Shown: in pieces, positions 60,590-64,000 of the stretch
Layout of the letters: every line of letters begins with the position of its first letter
How positions within the stretch are numbered: the stretch's first letter is position 1
Origin: an uncultured Pelagibacteraceae bacterium
GTDB taxonomy: Bacteria; Pseudomonadota; Alphaproteobacteria; Pelagibacterales; Pelagibacteraceae
Direction of reading: 5' to 3'
DNA: 64,000 bases
Assembly: GCA_902589725.1 (NCBI GenBank)
Contig: CACITU010000001.1
Coordinates: 124,001 to 188,000 of the forward strand
Notes under the pieces: generated by a model
What the model was told of the DNA's origin: nothing
Database searches by the model: none
Seen by the model: the letters and a program-made list of their open reading frames with translations, nothing else
Translations under genes and position numbers: made by a program

Positions 60590-61878
60590 TTTATTCCAAT
60601 AATTTTTTCAGATTTTAAAACATTTAGTTTTATTTTGCTTGTTTCAAACAATTTCCTTTCATTACCCTTTAAAATTTTACCTGAAGGAAGCTTTAATTTT
60701 TGTGAATTAACCTTTTTTCCATTAACTATAACTTCATAATGTAAATGTGGCCCCGTTGATTTTCCTGTTGAACCAACATATCCAATAGTTTGACCTTGTT
60801 TAACTCTTACACCAACTTTAATGCCTCTAGCAAATTTGGACATATGAGCATAAACTGTTTGATAAGTTGAATTATGTTTAATTTTAACACAATTTCCTCC
60901 GCCACCACACCATCCGGCTTTTTTTATAATTCCATCTCCTGATGCCATAATAGGTGTTCCCATAGGTGCAGCAAAGTCAGTGCCTCTATGCATTTTATTA
61001 AAACCATCTATAGGATGTTTCCTCATACCAAATGGCGATGATAGCCTAGCTCCATTAATTGGAGTTTTCATTAATGCCTTTTTTACACTTTTACCATTAT
61101 TGTCATAATGTCCTTCACTCCCATCAAGATCAAAATAATAAAGATTATTATCTTGACCACTTAGTTTTAGATTTGCGAAAAGTATTTCGCCAGTTTCTAC
61201 AATTTCATTTTTATCATTTAAATACAGCTCATACATAATTTGAAATTTATCCTGCTTACGTATATCTCTTTGAAAATCTACTTGAAAACCATAAATACTT
61301 GCAAAAGATACAATTATGTTTGCAGGTATGGATTGATCAATTGCAGATTTATATAAGCTGTTCAAAATTATGTTTTCTTTGTAAACAATATCTTTTTTTA
61401 ATTTTATAATAAGCGTTGTTTCATTAAAATTATCAGTTTCAAAATTTCTACTTAGTTTAACTTTTTGAGTATTTGAAATCTGAAAAATAAAATCCTTTAT
61501 CTTATTATTTGTTTTGTCTATGCTAAATTGAATTTTTTGTTTTGTATTAAGTTTGTTAAGATCAAATTTTTTTTTAAGTGATTTTTTTATTTTTTTAATT
61601 TCATTTTTATCTATTGAATAATTTTCTAAAATTTTATCAAAAGTCTCACCTGACTTAATATTGTGATTTACTTTTTTATATTTTGGCTCAAGATTTTCTA
61701 CTAAATAGCTTAATGTTTTTTTTAAATAAACATTATTGATCAAATTGCCATAAGTATCATTGTAGTTTTTATTTATGTTATTTAGGTAGGTAGTAAAAAT
61801 TGAGGTAAAAATAACTAGTAAAACTAATGATAAAATCTCATAATTTTTTTTTATTTTGTTTATTAAATTTTTTAACAT
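60586..61878 (-). CDS. M23 family peptidoglycan endopeptidase, membrane-anchored
   Basis: The 430-residue protein has an N-terminal membrane segment (about 15-33), a LysM-like or OapA-like middle (INHNIKSGETFDKIL region near 66; KSGETFDKILENYSI) and a C-terminal LytM domain: HRGTDFAAPMGTPIMASGDG near 300 and HLHYEVIVNGK near 380 with the zinc His and Asp. Such enzymes cut peptide bridges in the cell wall or activate amidases. It faces DUF4167 and lies 335 nt from the rRNA operon. Confidence 0.9.
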   Translation of the reverse strand: MLKNLINKIKKNYEILSLVLLVIFTSIFTTYLNNINKNYNDTYGNLINNVYLKKTLSYLVENLEPKYKKVNHNIKSGETFDKILENYSIDKNEIKKIKKSLKKKFDLNKLNTKQKIQFSIDKTNNKIKDFIFQISNTQKVKLSRNFETDNFNETTLIIKLKKDIVYKENIILNSLYKSAIDQSIPANIIVSFASIYGFQVDFQRDIRKQDKFQIMYELYLNDKNEIVETGEILFANLKLSGQDNNLYYFDLDGSEGHYDNNGKSVKKALMKTPINGARLSSPFGMRKHPIDGFNKMHRGTDFAAPMGTPIMASGDGIIKKAGWCGGGGNCVKIKHNSTYQTVYAHMSKFARGIKVGVRVKQGQTIGYVGSTGKSTGPHLHYEVIVNGKKVNSQKLKLPSGKILKGNERKLFETSKIKLNVLKSEKIIGIN

Positions 61879-62213
61879 TTAAATCTAAATGAGCTTCAAT
61901 TATTAGTTTAGAGCCATATAAATATCAAAAAAAACCGCTTAAAATAGACGAAATTTGTTAATATTTTATATCTTATATGCTTGATTTCCATTAATTTTAG
62001 CCTATAAGCACTGAACTTCCTCAAAAAAATTATTGTAAATACAATAAATTAGTGAGGAATATTGAGCTTTTTTGCTTAATTAGCTATTAAAAAAGTAAAA
62101 ATTTAAGAAGAGAAGTGTGGACGGTTAAGGTTACCAAAATTTGTCGTACACACTTCAACATCATATAAATTTTATTCTTAGAATTTATATGGAAGCTAGT
62201 GTGCGCCGTTTTT
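61879..62213 (+). other. rRNA operon promoter and leader region
   Basis: This 335-nt gap has no gene. It separates the M23 peptidase start from the 16S gene, so it must carry both divergent promoters. A TTGTTA at 61955 and a TATGCT at 61976 (15-nt spacer) are possible rRNA promoter parts, but the match is weak. From 62105 on it contains the 16S processing arm, a competing hairpin and another inverted repeat around 62164-62190 (TATAAATT...GAATTTATA). Confidence 0.6.
62105..62133 (+). other. 5' arm of the 16S rRNA processing stem
   Basis: AAGAAGAGAAGTGTGGACGG and the following TTAAGGTTA pair with 63736-63764 downstream of 16S: about 25 of 29 positions pair when G-U is allowed. Such long stems around pre-16S are cut by RNase III. 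The same arm also pairs locally: GAAGTGTG (62112-62119) with CACACTTC (62149-62156). Confidence 0.8.
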
Positions 62214-63690
<1,477 letters not shown>

Positions 63691-63696
63691 AAGGAT

Positions 63697-63718
63697 GAAC
63701 GAAAGTAAAATTTCGTTC
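63697..63718 (+). other. Hairpin just after 16S rRNA
   Basis: GAACGAAA-GTAAAA-TTTCGTTC is a perfect 8-bp stem with a 6-nt loop, 6 nt after the 16S end. It is likely part of the pre-rRNA spacer folding or a signal for 3' processing. Confidence 0.6.
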
Positions 63719-63735
63719 TAAATAATATACACGGA

Positions 63736-63764
63736 TAATGTTGACCGTCCTCATTTCTCTTCTT
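63736..63764 (+). other. 3' arm of the 16S rRNA processing stem
   Basis: TAATGTTGACCGTCCTCATT and the following TCTCTTCTT are the reverse complement of the leader arm at 62105-62133, with a few mismatches and G-U pairs. Together they loop out pre-16S. The arm lies between the 16S end and tRNA-Ile. Confidence 0.8.
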
Positions 63765-63787
63765 GAAGTAGTGTTTCTCTTGCATGG

Positions 63788-63864
63788 GGGCCGGTAGCTC
63801 AGTTGGTTAGAGCACACCCTTGATAAGGGTGGGGTCGAAAGTTCGAGTCTTTCTCGGCCCACCA
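63788..63864 (+). tRNA. tRNA-Ile (anticodon GAT)
   Basis: This 77-nt cloverleaf has acceptor GGGCCGG...TCGGCCC with ACCA, D arm GCTC/GAGC, anticodon loop TTGATAA (GAT) and T-loop TTCGAGT. It sits in the 16S-23S spacer, the standard place in alphaproteobacteria. Confidence 0.97.
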
Positions 63865-63876
63865 ATTAAAGATCAT

Positions 63877-63952
63877 GGGGGATTAGCTCAGCTGGGAGAG
63901 CGCCTGATTTGCATTCAGGAGGTCAGCGGTTCGATCCCGCTATCCTCCACCA
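63877..63952 (+). tRNA. tRNA-Ala (anticodon TGC)
   Basis: This 76-nt cloverleaf has acceptor GGGGGAT/ATCCTCC with ACCA, D arm GCTC/GAGC, anticodon stem CCTGA/TCAGG with loop TTTGCAT (anticodon TGC) and T-loop TTCGATC. It follows tRNA-Ile by 12 nt. The last 48 nt of the window are spacer leading to the expected 23S gene. Confidence 0.97.
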
Positions 63953-64000
63953 AAACACTTAGTTATAAAAACTGTAAATAAAATAATTATTAATATCAAT

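Overview
The window reads as a compact, very AT-rich alphaproteobacterial chromosome, most likely a member of the SAR11 clade (Candidatus Pelagibacter or a close relative). The evidence is the 16S rRNA gene at the right end, alphaproteobacterial gene orders (murA-DUF2948-hisD-infA; rpmH-rnpA-yidD-yidC; dnaX-ybaB-recR next to the SRP RNA), a GcrA regulator, and a tandem glycine riboswitch in front of malate synthase, an arrangement reported from SAR11. I see no transposase, integrase, phage gene, CRISPR array or long repeat. Nearly every base is coding, so this is core genome rather than an accessory island. All names rest on motif reading; no database search was possible.

Layout. 1-2062: a J-domain protein fragment, bolA, then aroB and aroK on the minus strand. 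2120-6247: two unrecognised exported or membrane proteins followed by def-fmt-truA. 6227-13617 (minus): one long operon, rpmH-rnpA-yidD-yidC-argB-HAD phosphatase-dapD-dapE-HDAC-like-SET. 13715-14511: a VTT membrane protein and tRNA-Thr. 14612-26098 (plus): two tiny charged proteins, dcd, murA, DUF2948, hisD, infA, tRNA-Phe, a cold-shock protein, tRNA-His, hisS, hisZ, hisG, rmuC, a PD-(D/E)XK nuclease, exonuclease I and thioredoxin. 26095-38529 (minus): rnd-kdsD-lptC-lptB-aroA-cmk-rpsA-ihfB-pyrF-trpF-trpB-trpA-accD-folC, one tightly packed run. 38548-47227: an NDUFA9-like reductase, gcrA, argD-argF, cytochrome c, kdsB-pheA, SRP RNA, dnaX-ybaB-recR. 47202-49568: glcB under the glycine riboswitch. 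49644-61878: accA, secA, argJ, DUF1178, ubiG, lysC-ispG-prfA-prmC-DUF4167 and an M23 peptidase. 61879-64000: rRNA leader, 16S rRNA, tRNA-Ile and tRNA-Ala; 23S should follow outside the window.

The genes cover amino-acid synthesis (shikimate, Trp, Phe, His, Arg, Lys/DAP), acetyl-CoA carboxylase subunits AccA and AccD, peptidoglycan and LPS supply and export, protein export (SecA, YidC, SRP RNA), translation, and DNA repair nucleases. The riboswitch ties carbon entry through malate synthase to glycine.

The points I rate highest are: a TrpA/TrpB pair with altered active-site motifs; a CMP kinase whose P-loop lysine is alanine; an AccA with an added C-terminal membrane anchor; an A10 slippery run in dnaX at the place where E. 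coli makes its short gamma subunit; a tRNA-His lacking G-1 lying 4 nt before hisS; two tRNAs with non-canonical T-loops; a neighbouring pair of eukaryote-like SET and histone-deacetylase family proteins; and ten convergent gene junctions with 3 nt or less between them.
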